Below are positions 1 to 7,473 of a stretch of 39,241 nt of DNA, in pieces. Numbering within the stretch: the stretch's first letter is position 1; each line of letters begins with the position of its first letter. A model generated the notes under the pieces. That model was given only the letters and a program-made list of their open reading frames with translations, did not search any database and was not told the origin of the DNA. The translations under genes and the position numbers were made by a program. The stretch lies in contig JARLGP010000173.1 in NCBI GenBank assembly GCA_031292735.1, positions 1-39,241 on the forward strand, in the 5' to 3' direction. Origin of the DNA: Holophaga sp. (GTDB lineage: Bacteria; Acidobacteriota; Holophagae; Holophagales; Holophagaceae).

Positions 1-1137
1 CTAGGCCTCCGCCGCCTCCACCCGGTCCCTTCCCAGCCGCTTGGCCTCGTACATGGCGTCATCCGCCCGGCGCAGCAGGGCGGGCAGGGTTTCGCCCTCC
101 CGGTGGACGGCCACGCCCACGCTGATGGTGACGGACGGCAGGGCCGGATGCTCCGGGCACGGCTGGTGCACCACCCCCCGCAGCTTCTCGCCCACGGCGA
201 CCGCATCCGCCATGTCCGTTTCCGGCAGGAGCACCAGGAATTCCTCGCCGCCCCAGCGGGCGCAGGTGTCGTAGCCGCGGATGGCGGAACGCATGGCGGC
301 CGCCAGGGCCTGCAGCACCTCGTCGCCCATCTCGTGGCCGTAGGTGTCGTTGACCAGCTTGAAATGGTCCACGTCGACCATGAGCAGGGCCGGCCGGCAA
401 CCGCCCCGGGCGGAACGGTCCAGCTCGCCGTGGATCCGCTCCATCATGGCCCGGCGGTTGGACAGGCCGGTGAGCAGATCGGTGAACGAGGCCTCGGCCA
501 AGGCCAGGTTGACCTGCTTGAGCCGGAGCTGGAACCCGTCGGAAATGTGCGCGATCTTGCCCAGCCGCCGCAGCATATGCAGGTGCCGCCGGGTCAGCGA
601 ACCCAGCTCCTCCTTCAGCGGGTTGTCGTGCAGGGTGGGGTCGCTCTGCAGGAGCGCCAGGCGCACTTCCAGGTCGGTCTCCTCCTCCATGGACTGGAAC
701 GCGCGGCGCCTGGACCCGGCCTGCGGGGCCTCCTGCCGGCTGGTGTCGACCCCGGGGAACAGGATCCTGGAACAGTCCGGGCAGACTCCGTGGCTGAACA
801 CGGCGTCGGAATGCCGGCTGATGTAGGCCTCCACCTGCTCCCAGTAGCCATGGTCGTCCCGGATCCGCTTGCAGCGGGCGCAGATGGGGATGAATCCCTG
901 CAGTGTCTTCACCTCGGTGAGCGCCAGGGACAGCCGGTCATTGGCCCGGATGAGTTCCTGGTTCAGGTCGCGCAGCTGCTCCTGGTAGCGGTCCCCGATC
1001 CGGGAGATCTTGCGGAGCTGGGAATGCAGCTTGCGGTGCTCCCGCAGGGTGGTTTCCAGCACGGGGCGCAACGGCGCTTCCGGCGGCAGGCCCTCCAGGG
1101 CGCCGACCAACAGCTTGAGCACCTGGGCCTCTTCCAT
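1..1137 (-). CDS. siaD: SiaD-type diguanylate cyclase with Cys4 ribbon and duplicated helical module
   Basis: A 378-residue cytoplasmic protein that should make c-di-GMP from two GTP. The C-terminal GGDEF domain (about 217-378) has the active-site loop GGEEF at 296-300. An intact product-inhibition I-site, RGYD, lies at 287-290, five residues upstream. The N-terminal half is unusual. A helical segment at 22-65 is followed by a ribbon-like module with C86/C89 and C119/C122. A second helical segment at 173-216 aligns without gaps to the first. It is the last gene of a siaA-siaB-siaC-siaD run, five bases after siaC, and this order identifies it as SiaD. In Pseudomonas aeruginosa, dephosphorylated SiaC binds SiaD and activates it; I infer the same here. 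The Cys pairs probably bind zinc. P. aeruginosa SiaD is clearly shorter and lacks the ribbon. Confidence 0.88.
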   Translation of the reverse strand: MEEAQVLKLLVGALEGLPPEAPLRPVLETTLREHRKLHSQLRKISRIGDRYQEQLRDLNQELIRANDRLSLALTEVKTLQGFIPICARCKRIRDDHGYWEQVEAYISRHSDAVFSHGVCPDCSRILFPGVDTSRQEAPQAGSRRRAFQSMEEETDLEVRLALLQSDPTLHDNPLKEELGSLTRRHLHMLRRLGKIAHISDGFQLRLKQVNLALAEASFTDLLTGLSNRRAMMERIHGELDRSARGGCRPALLMVDVDHFKLVNDTYGHEMGDEVLQALAAAMRSAIRGYDTCARWGGEEFLVLLPETDMADAVAVGEKLRGVVHQPCPEHPALPSVTISVGVAVHREGETLPALLRRADDAMYEAKRLGRDRVEAAEA

Positions 1138-1142
1138 GGCGG

Positions 1143-1544
1143 TCAGTCCTGGCGCTGCACGGGGACGATGCTGAAGGGCAGGGTCAGATCCTCCTTGAAC
1201 TCCTCGGCCAGTTCCATGGCGCGGTCATCCTCCATGTCGTAGTACCAGTTCAACGCCACGCTCCGGCCGGAACGGTGGGCCTCCTCCAGTTCGTCCAGCA
1301 GGTCGATCAGGCACTTGATGCTGCTGGTGTTCAGGTAGGTGAGGCGGATCTCCAGGGTCAACGGCCGCTGGTCGCGCTCCAGGAAGCCGGCCACCCACAC
1401 GCCCAGCGGACGGTAGAATTCGAAGGAGTTCTCGGGATAGGACTCGCCCGCCAGGCTGATCAGGCCGGCGTCGGGATCGGTCAGTACCCGGGGGCTGGAG
1501 GCGGTGGCTGGAATATCCATGATTTCCAAGGACTGCTCACTCAT
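1143..1544 (-). CDS. siaC: SiaC-family regulatory phosphoprotein (DUF1987)
   Basis: A 133-residue protein of the DUF1987/SiaC family, the switch between the SiaA phosphatase/SiaB kinase pair and the SiaD cyclase. The family core is clear: a strand reading LEIRLTYLNTSSIKCLIDLL, then a basic/acidic helix and a C-terminal strand ending near FSIVPVQ. The NTSS motif at 72-75 holds the threonine (T73) that probably matches the residue phosphorylated by SiaB in P. aeruginosa. Its start overlaps the siaB stop by four bases (ATGA arrangement), so the two are probably translationally coupled. The length is normal for the family. From the known system, unphosphorylated SiaC activates SiaD and phosphorylated SiaC does not; this is inferred here from gene order and the intact motif. 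Confidence 0.9.
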   Translation of the reverse strand: MSEQSLEIMDIPATASSPRVLTDPDAGLISLAGESYPENSFEFYRPLGVWVAGFLERDQRPLTLEIRLTYLNTSSIKCLIDLLDELEEAHRSGRSVALNWYYDMEDDRAMELAEEFKEDLTLPFSIVPVQRQD

Positions 1545-2083
1545 ACCAACACCTTTAGGGAAAAGAAGGTCAGGCCTTCCTGTTCGGGCACCAAGGCATA
1601 TTCCAAGGGCGCCTTGGCCTTGCGCGCCATGTCGATGAGCCCCAGTCCGGCGCCGCTGCTGCCCGGCCCGAGCTTGTTGCGCATCTGCTCCTTGTAGAGC
1701 GCCTTCAGGCCCGCCTTGTCCAGCGCGGCCAGCCGGTCCAGGCGCTGGCGCAGGGCTTCCCCATCCTCGGGGTGCACCAGGTTGCCGCTCAGCACCGCGT
1801 AACGGTCCCCCTCGCGGCCGATGACGATGATCCCGGCGTTCAGCCGCGTCCGCTCCTGCTCCTGCCTTTCCTCCCGGTTGGCGTAGTTGCTGACGTTCTG
1901 GGTGGCCTCGATGTAGACCGAGAACACATCCATGAGGTCCGATTTCTGCATTTCCTCGGCCTCCAGGTACTTGCGCACAGCCTTGCCCAGCTCCTCGATG
2001 ATGCTGTGGCTGAACGGGCCGTTGAAACAGATAAGCGCCCCCTGGGAGGTAAGGGTATGCCGGAGTTCATGCAGGTTTTGCAT
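1541..2083 (-). CDS. siaB: SiaB-family protein kinase (GHKL-like)
   Basis: A 180-residue soluble protein matching SiaB, the kinase that phosphorylates SiaC. A GHKL-type ATP site is suggested by an N-box-like stretch, ATQNVSNYANR (about 60-70), and a glycine-rich lid, GSSGAGLGLIDMA, near the C-terminus. There is no histidine phospho-acceptor domain, as expected for an anti-sigma-factor-like Ser/Thr kinase. The start is the ATG at 2083, with AAAGGA eight bases upstream, inside the last codons of siaA; the gap to siaA is four bases. The downstream siaC start overlaps its stop. The function rests on gene order and these motifs, since the protein is small and divergent. Confidence 0.85.
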   Translation of the reverse strand: MQNLHELRHTLTSQGALICFNGPFSHSIIEELGKAVRKYLEAEEMQKSDLMDVFSVYIEATQNVSNYANREERQEQERTRLNAGIIVIGREGDRYAVLSGNLVHPEDGEALRQRLDRLAALDKAGLKALYKEQMRNKLGPGSSGAGLGLIDMARKAKAPLEYALVPEQEGLTFFSLKVLV

Positions 2084-2087
2084 CCGC

Positions 2088-4166
2088 TCAATCCTTTGGT
2101 CGCTGTGAGGCCACCCTGAAGCCCATGAAAGTGATGTCGTCCCTCTGAAGGTTGATCCCTTGGTAGTCCCGGAGGATTCTTTCCAGGATAACCAATTGCT
2201 GCGCCATGGGCTGGTCGCGCATGCCCAGGATCACTTCCCGCAGGCGGCGCTGGCCGAAGCCGAAGCCCTGGGCCCCGCCGTGCTGATCCAGGATCCCGTC
2301 GGTGAAGAGGTAGAAGCTGCCGGCCTCGGCCAGCGGGATGTCCTGGTTGGTGAAGTGGAAATCGTTGAGGGAGCGGCGGTAGCCCAGGCTCTGGGGATCG
2401 CCCTTGTGCTCCTGCAGGGCTCCGTCCGGGCCGATGGTCCACAGCGAGAGCCTGGCCCCGGCAAAACGGGCCCGGCCTTCCCCGGGCAGCACCCGGACCA
2501 GGGCCAGGTCGAGGCCGTTGTCCAGCCGGCCCGAGCCCAGGGCCCGCTCACTCTGGTGCAGCAGGGCCTTCATGGCCTCGTTGAGCTCGCCCAGGATGCG
2601 GGCGGGATCCTCCGGCCCCAGCTTGGCCAGGAGCTGTTCCAGCACCGCGCTGGCGCTCATGGACATGAACGCGCCTGGAACCCCGTGCCCGGCGCAGTCG
2701 CCCACCGCCACCAGGAACCCGCGCGGGTCCTGGGCCAGGGCGTAGAAGTCGCCGCCCACGATGTCCCGGGGCCGGAACAGCACGAAGTTGTCGGGGATGG
2801 CGGCGGCCAGGGTCTCCGGCTTGGGCAGCATGCTGGCCTGGATCAGGTGGGCGTAGTCCAGGCTGTCCATGATCTTCCGGCTGGATTCGGTGAGCTTCTG
2901 GTTGGCCATGCTGAGCGCCTCGGTGCGCTCCTGGACCTTGCGCTCCAGGTTGGCCGTGTGGTCCTGGATGGTGGCGGCCATGTGGTTGAAGGTCCCGGTG
3001 AGCCGGCCGATCTCGTCCTGGCGGTCCACCGGCAGCTCGACCCCGTACTGGCCCTCGGCGATCTTCTGGCTGGACCGGGTGAGCCGCTCCAGCGGCTGCA
3101 GCACCATCCGGTTGAGCAGCAGCGAGACCAGGCCGATGGTGAGCACCAGGCCGAGCAGCATGAAGCCCAGGATCGGCAGGAACGGCCGCAGGCCCATCAC
3201 CTGGGAGGGATCCACCAGGGCCAGGTTGACCCACTCGATCTCGCCCATGAAGGTGGCCGCCGCCAGGTAGCGCCGGCCCTCCACCACCAGCGGGAACACC
3301 TCCAGGGAGGACTTCCCGCTGCTCAGCCGGCCGATGCGCTCGGCCAGCAGGGCCCGGTCGCGCTCGCTGCCCAGCAGCTGGAACAGGGTCATGCGCCGCG
3401 CCTCGTCCTTCATCCGGGCGTTGTGTTCCATGTAGCCGGGATTGGGGTAGGCCTGCAGGTAGCCCTTGCGGTCCACCAGCACGGTGGAGACCGCCCGGTC
3501 CCCGCTGCGGGCGGCCTCCTGCATGAAGGCAGAGAGGTCGACCCCGGTGCCCACCAGGCCGATCTTCCGGCCCTGATCCTTCACCAGCACGTTGATCCAG
3601 ACTTTCAGCAGGCCCAATTGCTCCGAAGAATCCACGTGCAGGGCGAAATCATCCACCGTCGCCATGGTCTGGAAGTACCAGGTGTTGGCCGGGTCCGCGG
3701 GATCGAGGGTGTAGCGCAGCTCCTGGCCGTGGAATTCGTCGGTGGCGTTGTTGAAGTAGTAGTGCCGGCTGGCGGCCGGGATGAAGAAGTAGCTGTGGTC
3801 GGAAAAGGCGCGGCGGAAGCTCTCCAGTTCGGCCAGGGCCATGGTCCGGGCGGCCGGGTCGCGCTCGGCCCGGCACCAGCTGCGCATCACCTGGGAATCC
3901 GCCAGCTTGAGGGCCAGGGCCACCTCCCGCTGGATGGGCGCCAGGATCCGGCTCTTGTCCAGGAGGGCATGCTTTTCGGCAAAACGCCGGGCGAAGGCCT
4001 GGGAGATGCCCCGGGCGGTCACCAGGAAGCCGGCCACGGTCAGGATCCCCACCGACAGGTTGATCAGGAGCAGAACCAGGGCCGAACGGCCCCTGAGGCT
4101 GGATGCACGCATGGAGGTTGGGACCCGTTTGAAGTTGACAAGGGAATCTGGTGTCAGGAACATCAT
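2088..4166 (-). CDS. siaA: SiaA-type membrane sensor with HAMP and PP2C/SpoIIE phosphatase
   Basis: A 692-residue inner-membrane sensor phosphatase, first gene of the sia run. TM1 spans about 27-50 and is followed by a roughly 270-residue periplasmic dCache-like sensor region. TM2 reads ILGFMLLGLVLTIGLVSLLL. A HAMP domain (LQPLERLTRSSQKIAEG onward), a short coiled coil and a SpoIIE/PP2C domain complete the protein. The phosphatase metal-site motifs are present: RDIVGGDFYAL, VGDCAGHGVPGAFM, TDGILDQ and QRDDITF. In P. aeruginosa SiaA dephosphorylates SiaC and so turns on c-di-GMP synthesis; the same is inferred here. The start is given at 4166 (ATG), but an ATG 17 codons inside (4115), just before the basic TM1 flank, is possible. 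Neither start has a strong ribosome site. Confidence 0.85.
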   Translation of the reverse strand: MMFLTPDSLVNFKRVPTSMRASSLRGRSALVLLLINLSVGILTVAGFLVTARGISQAFARRFAEKHALLDKSRILAPIQREVALALKLADSQVMRSWCRAERDPAARTMALAELESFRRAFSDHSYFFIPAASRHYYFNNATDEFHGQELRYTLDPADPANTWYFQTMATVDDFALHVDSSEQLGLLKVWINVLVKDQGRKIGLVGTGVDLSAFMQEAARSGDRAVSTVLVDRKGYLQAYPNPGYMEHNARMKDEARRMTLFQLLGSERDRALLAERIGRLSSGKSSLEVFPLVVEGRRYLAAATFMGEIEWVNLALVDPSQVMGLRPFLPILGFMLLGLVLTIGLVSLLLNRMVLQPLERLTRSSQKIAEGQYGVELPVDRQDEIGRLTGTFNHMAATIQDHTANLERKVQERTEALSMANQKLTESSRKIMDSLDYAHLIQASMLPKPETLAAAIPDNFVLFRPRDIVGGDFYALAQDPRGFLVAVGDCAGHGVPGAFMSMSASAVLEQLLAKLGPEDPARILGELNEAMKALLHQSERALGSGRLDNGLDLALVRVLPGEGRARFAGARLSLWTIGPDGALQEHKGDPQSLGYRRSLNDFHFTNQDIPLAEAGSFYLFTDGILDQHGGAQGFGFGQRRLREVILGMRDQPMAQQLVILERILRDYQGINLQRDDITFMGFRVASQRPKD

Positions 4167-4239
4167 GACCTATGAATGGCCCGGCCTGACACCCCAAAAT
4201 CGGACCCCAAGGTATGATGGTTCCATCCAAAGGTGGTTT

Positions 4240-4428
4240 ATGAAGGGTAGTGTCATTTTATCGCTATCGCTGGACGTGCTGGCCATCGGCGTCATCCTGA
4301 TCCCGGACGCCACGTTCGCCCCGCTGTCCCGCAACCCGAAATGGGTCCGCAACGGCAAGCGCATCTGCTTCCTTGTGCTGCTCCTGACCGGATTCCTGAT
4401 CGATCAGTACGTCTCCCATCCCGGGTAG
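4240..4428 (+). CDS. Small two-helix membrane protein, unknown function
   Basis: A 62-residue predicted protein with two hydrophobic segments (about 5-21 and 43-55) separated by a basic loop with NPKWVRNGKR. The ATG at 4240 has AAAGGTGG five bases upstream, which favours it over longer in-frame starts that run back through siaA on the other strand. It is divergent from siaA, and its stop lies one base from the stop of the PEBP gene on the opposite strand. The hydrophobic pattern and ribosome site argue that it is real. I recognise no family. Confidence 0.5.
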   Translation: MKGSVILSLSLDVLAIGVILIPDATFAPLSRNPKWVRNGKRICFLVLLLTGFLIDQYVSHPG

Positions 4429-4429
4429 C

Positions 4430-4969
4430 TCACCGGCCGTAGCTGCCCACCAGCTCGGCCTGGGCCAGCACCTTGCCCTTCATGGCGGCTTCCACCGCCT
4501 GGGCCGTGGCCCCGGGCGGCAGCCCCAGGGGGCTGCCCAGGGCGTACAGCTTGAAGAAGTAGTGGTGGGGCCGGCCAGGCGGCGGCGAGGGGCCGTTCCA
4601 GCCCAGCCGGGACCAGGAGTTCTTGCCCTGCCTGGCGCCGCTGGCAAGGGTGGCGCAGCGCGGCTGGTTCTGGGCCAAACCGCCGGCGCCGGCCGGCAGG
4701 TCGTAGAGCACCCAGTGCACCCACAGGCCCACCGGGGCGTCCGGATCGTCCACGATCAGGGCGAAGGCCTGGGTGCCGGCCGGAGCGCCTTCGAATACCA
4801 GGGCCGGCGAACTGTCCGCGCCGTCGGCGGTGAACTTCCGGGGAATGGCGCCCCCGGCGGGAAAATCCGCGGTGGTGATGCGCATGGCAACCTCCGTTCC
4901 GGCGCCCACGCACGGCTTCAGGCTCACGACCATGAGCGTGAGCGGCAAGGCAATGAGCACGGGGCGCAT
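4430..4969 (-). CDS. YbhB/YbcL-type PEBP (Raf kinase inhibitor-like) protein, exported
   Basis: A 179-residue phosphatidylethanolamine-binding-protein family member of the bacterial YbhB/YbcL type. Family landmarks in order are FTADGADSSPAL, the ligand-pocket motif DDPDAPVGLWVHWVLYDLP, GKNSWSRLGWNGPSPP, and HHYFFKLYALG. It starts with a short basic, hydrophobic stretch (about 1-23) that looks like a Sec signal peptide, so the protein is probably periplasmic. An internal ATG at residue 29 would give a cytoplasmic form of the usual length, so export is not certain. It sits alone between convergent and divergent neighbours. The natural ligand of bacterial PEBPs is generally unknown. Confidence 0.85.
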   Translation of the reverse strand: MRPVLIALPLTLMVVSLKPCVGAGTEVAMRITTADFPAGGAIPRKFTADGADSSPALVFEGAPAGTQAFALIVDDPDAPVGLWVHWVLYDLPAGAGGLAQNQPRCATLASGARQGKNSWSRLGWNGPSPPPGRPHHYFFKLYALGSPLGLPPGATAQAVEAAMKGKVLAQAELVGSYGR

Positions 4970-5109
4970 GGGGTTATTCTACTCCCTTGGGCCGCACAGC
5001 TATAGCTGCTTCATGAATTTGCTTTTCACGGTTGACGGGGCCGCCGCCGGGGTCATGATGGGGGCGGATCCCGCTGGATCCTTTTCCACAACCGATGTTG
5101 AGGTGCTTC

Positions 5110-7401
5110 ATGCCCATCGGGAAGGGAGTTCTGGCACTGGACATCGGCTCCGTGGCCACCGCCATGGTGGTGATGGGCCTGGACCGCCGGGTGCTGCAGC
5201 GCGGCTACGGCTTCCACCACGGCCGGATCGCCGAAAGCGTCCAGCGCCTGCTGGCGGAGGTGGACCTGGGAGGGATCGGCTGGGTGGCCGTCACCGCCTC
5301 CACGCCGGATCGGATCCGCCGCACCGCCCCGTTCGACAACCGGCTGGCCACCATCGCCGCCGCCCGCCGGCTCCACCCGGACCTGGGCGCCATCCTCACC
5401 ATCGGCGGGGAGCGCTTCGGGCTGATCAGCTTCGACCAGGAGCACCAGTACCGCGACGCCCGCGGCAACAGCTCCTGCGCCGCCGGCACCGGCAGCTTCC
5501 TGGACGAGCAGGCCGAGAACCTGGGGCTGGCCGGCAGCGCGGCGCTCAGCGCGGAGGCGGAACGCTCCACCCAGCCGCCGCCCAGGATCGCCTCCCGCTG
5601 CGCCGTGTTCGCCAAGACCGACGTGACCCACGCGCAGCAGCAGGGCTTTTCCCGGGAGGCGATCTGCGACGGCCTCTGCCAGGGCCTGGCCACCACCGTG
5701 GTGGACACCCTGTTCAGCGGCGAGCCGGTGCGGCCGCCCATCGTGTTCACCGGCGGGGTGGCCCAGAACGCCGCGGTGGTGCGCCACCTCAAGGCCCTGA
5801 TCGGCACCGAGCTGGTGGTGGACCCCTGGGCCCACCTGTACGGCGCCTACGGCGCGGCCCTGCTGCTGCGCGAGGACCTTCCGAAGGAGACCCTGGAGCT
5901 GGCCGCGGCCGAAGACCTGATCCGGGAGCCGGACTCCGCCCGCGGCTACAGCTACGGCCCGCTGGACCTGACGCTGCCGGACTACCCGGACTTCGCCGGG
6001 ATCCCCGGCGAGCGGTTCCAGCCGCGGGTGGTGCCGGAGGCGCAGCCGGTGGAGGTGGACCGCTACCGCGATCCCGCCCCCGGCTCCCGGGTCGAGGTGT
6101 TCCTGGGCCTGGACATCGGCTCCACCAGCACCAAGGCGGTGCTGCTGGACCGGTCCCGGGAGGTGCTGGCCGGGTTCTACACCCGCACCACCGGCAGGCC
6201 GCTCATCGCCACCCAGGCCATCTTCGAGGCGGCCCTGGACTGGGCCGCCCGGCTGGGGCTGGAGCTGGCCTTCCTGGGGGCCGGCACCACCGGCGCCGGG
6301 CGCAAGTTCATCGCGGCGATCATCGGCGCCGACCTGGTGATGGACGAGATCACCGCCCATGCCAGGGCCGCCTGCGCCCTGGACCCGCAGGTGGACACCA
6401 TCATCGAGATCGGCGGCCAGGACGCCAAGTTCACCACCCTCAAGGACGGCCTGGTGACCTCGGCGGTGATGAACACCGTGTGCGCCGCCGGCACCGGCAC
6501 CTTCATCGAGGAGCAGGCCCGCCGGCTGGAGACCCCGCTGGACGCCATCGCCGACCGGGTGGCGTCGGTGCCTTCGCCCATGGCCAGCGACCGCTGCACC
6601 GTGTTCATGCACCGGGACATCAGCCACCTGCTGGCCAGCGGCTACAGCGTACCCGAGACCCTGGCGGCGGTGCTGCACTCGGTGCGCGAGAACTACCTGC
6701 GCAAGGTGGCCCAGGAAGGCGCCATCGGCCAGCGCATCTGCTTCCAGGGCGCCACCGCCAAGAACCGCGCCCTGGTGGCGGCCTTCGCCCAGAAGCTGGG
6801 CCGGCCCATCCGGGTCTCGCGCTACTGCCACCTCACCGGGGCGCTGGGCACCGCCCTGCTGCTGGCCGAAACCGAGCCGCGCAGTTCGCTGTTCAAGGGG
6901 CTCGGCCTGTGCCGGGGCGCGATCCCGCTGCGCCACGAGACCTGCGGCCTGTGCGCCAACCAGTGCCGGATCACCGTGGCCGAGGTGGCCGGAACCCAGG
7001 CGGCCTACGGCTTCCTGTGCGGCCGGGACTACCAGGCGGACCACTACGTCTCCAGCAACACCTCGGGCTTCGACCTGCTCGCCAGCCGGCGCCAGCTGAT
7101 GCGGCCCGCGCCGGCCGCCGCGCGCCGCCAGCTGCGGGTGGGCATCCTCACCAGCCTGCAGTTCTTCGAGGACGCCGCCCTCTGGCAGCGGTTCTTCGCC
7201 GGGCTGGGGGTGCGCACCGTCACCGCGCCCGGGCGCCGGGAGCTGGTGGCCGCCGGCAAGAAGCTGGAGCAGGCGGAATTCTGCGCGCCCATGGCGGTGC
7301 TGCACGCCCAGGCCGGCTACCTGGCGGAACACGCCGACTGCCTGTTCCTGCCGCTGGAGCTGGAATCCTCGGAGCAGGACGGCGACCGGCACCGCCAGTA
7401 A
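5110..7401 (+). CDS. Acyl-CoA dehydratase activase-related protein, N-terminal part (interrupted by in-frame TAA)
   Basis: The first 763 residues of a very large BadF/BadG/BcrA/BcrD-type protein. There are two ASKHA ATPase domains. The first opens with LALDIGSVATAMVV and carries NSSCAAGTGSFLDEQA. The second opens with LGLDIGSTSTKAVLLD and carries IEIGGQDAKF and NTVCAAGTGTFIEEQA. The cysteines that hold the bridging [4Fe-4S] cluster of such activators are visible in both. A Cys-rich segment (ETCGLCANQC) and a DUF2229-type domain follow. Frame then hits TAA at 7399-7401, where relatives read on into a YCYYSQF-like motif. The reading frame stays open for another 645 codons, so this looks like a nonsense change, a sequence error or a readthrough site. 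The start at 5110 is preferred because GAGG lies six bases upstream. Activators of this family drive ATP-dependent electron transfer to 2-hydroxyacyl-CoA dehydratases or benzoyl-CoA reductases; the substrate here is unknown. Confidence 0.85.
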   Translation: MPIGKGVLALDIGSVATAMVVMGLDRRVLQRGYGFHHGRIAESVQRLLAEVDLGGIGWVAVTASTPDRIRRTAPFDNRLATIAAARRLHPDLGAILTIGGERFGLISFDQEHQYRDARGNSSCAAGTGSFLDEQAENLGLAGSAALSAEAERSTQPPPRIASRCAVFAKTDVTHAQQQGFSREAICDGLCQGLATTVVDTLFSGEPVRPPIVFTGGVAQNAAVVRHLKALIGTELVVDPWAHLYGAYGAALLLREDLPKETLELAAAEDLIREPDSARGYSYGPLDLTLPDYPDFAGIPGERFQPRVVPEAQPVEVDRYRDPAPGSRVEVFLGLDIGSTSTKAVLLDRSREVLAGFYTRTTGRPLIATQAIFEAALDWAARLGLELAFLGAGTTGAGRKFIAAIIGADLVMDEITAHARAACALDPQVDTIIEIGGQDAKFTTLKDGLVTSAVMNTVCAAGTGTFIEEQARRLETPLDAIADRVASVPSPMASDRCTVFMHRDISHLLASGYSVPETLAAVLHSVRENYLRKVAQEGAIGQRICFQGATAKNRALVAAFAQKLGRPIRVSRYCHLTGALGTALLLAETEPRSSLFKGLGLCRGAIPLRHETCGLCANQCRITVAEVAGTQAAYGFLCGRDYQADHYVSSNTSGFDLLASRRQLMRPAPAAARRQLRVGILTSLQFFEDAALWQRFFAGLGVRTVTAPGRRELVAAGKKLEQAEFCAPMAVLHAQAGYLAEHADCLFLPLELESSEQDGDRHRQ

Positions 7402-7473
7402 TGCTACTACTCCCAGTTCGCCACCACCCTCATCGCCGGGCTGGACGACGGCCGGCTGCGCCAGCGCTGCGCC

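Noticed and set aside
7399..7401. Selenocysteine or pyrrolysine recoding of the activase stop
   Set aside because: The codon is TAA, whereas selenocysteine uses TGA and pyrrolysine TAG; no recoding structure was recognised.
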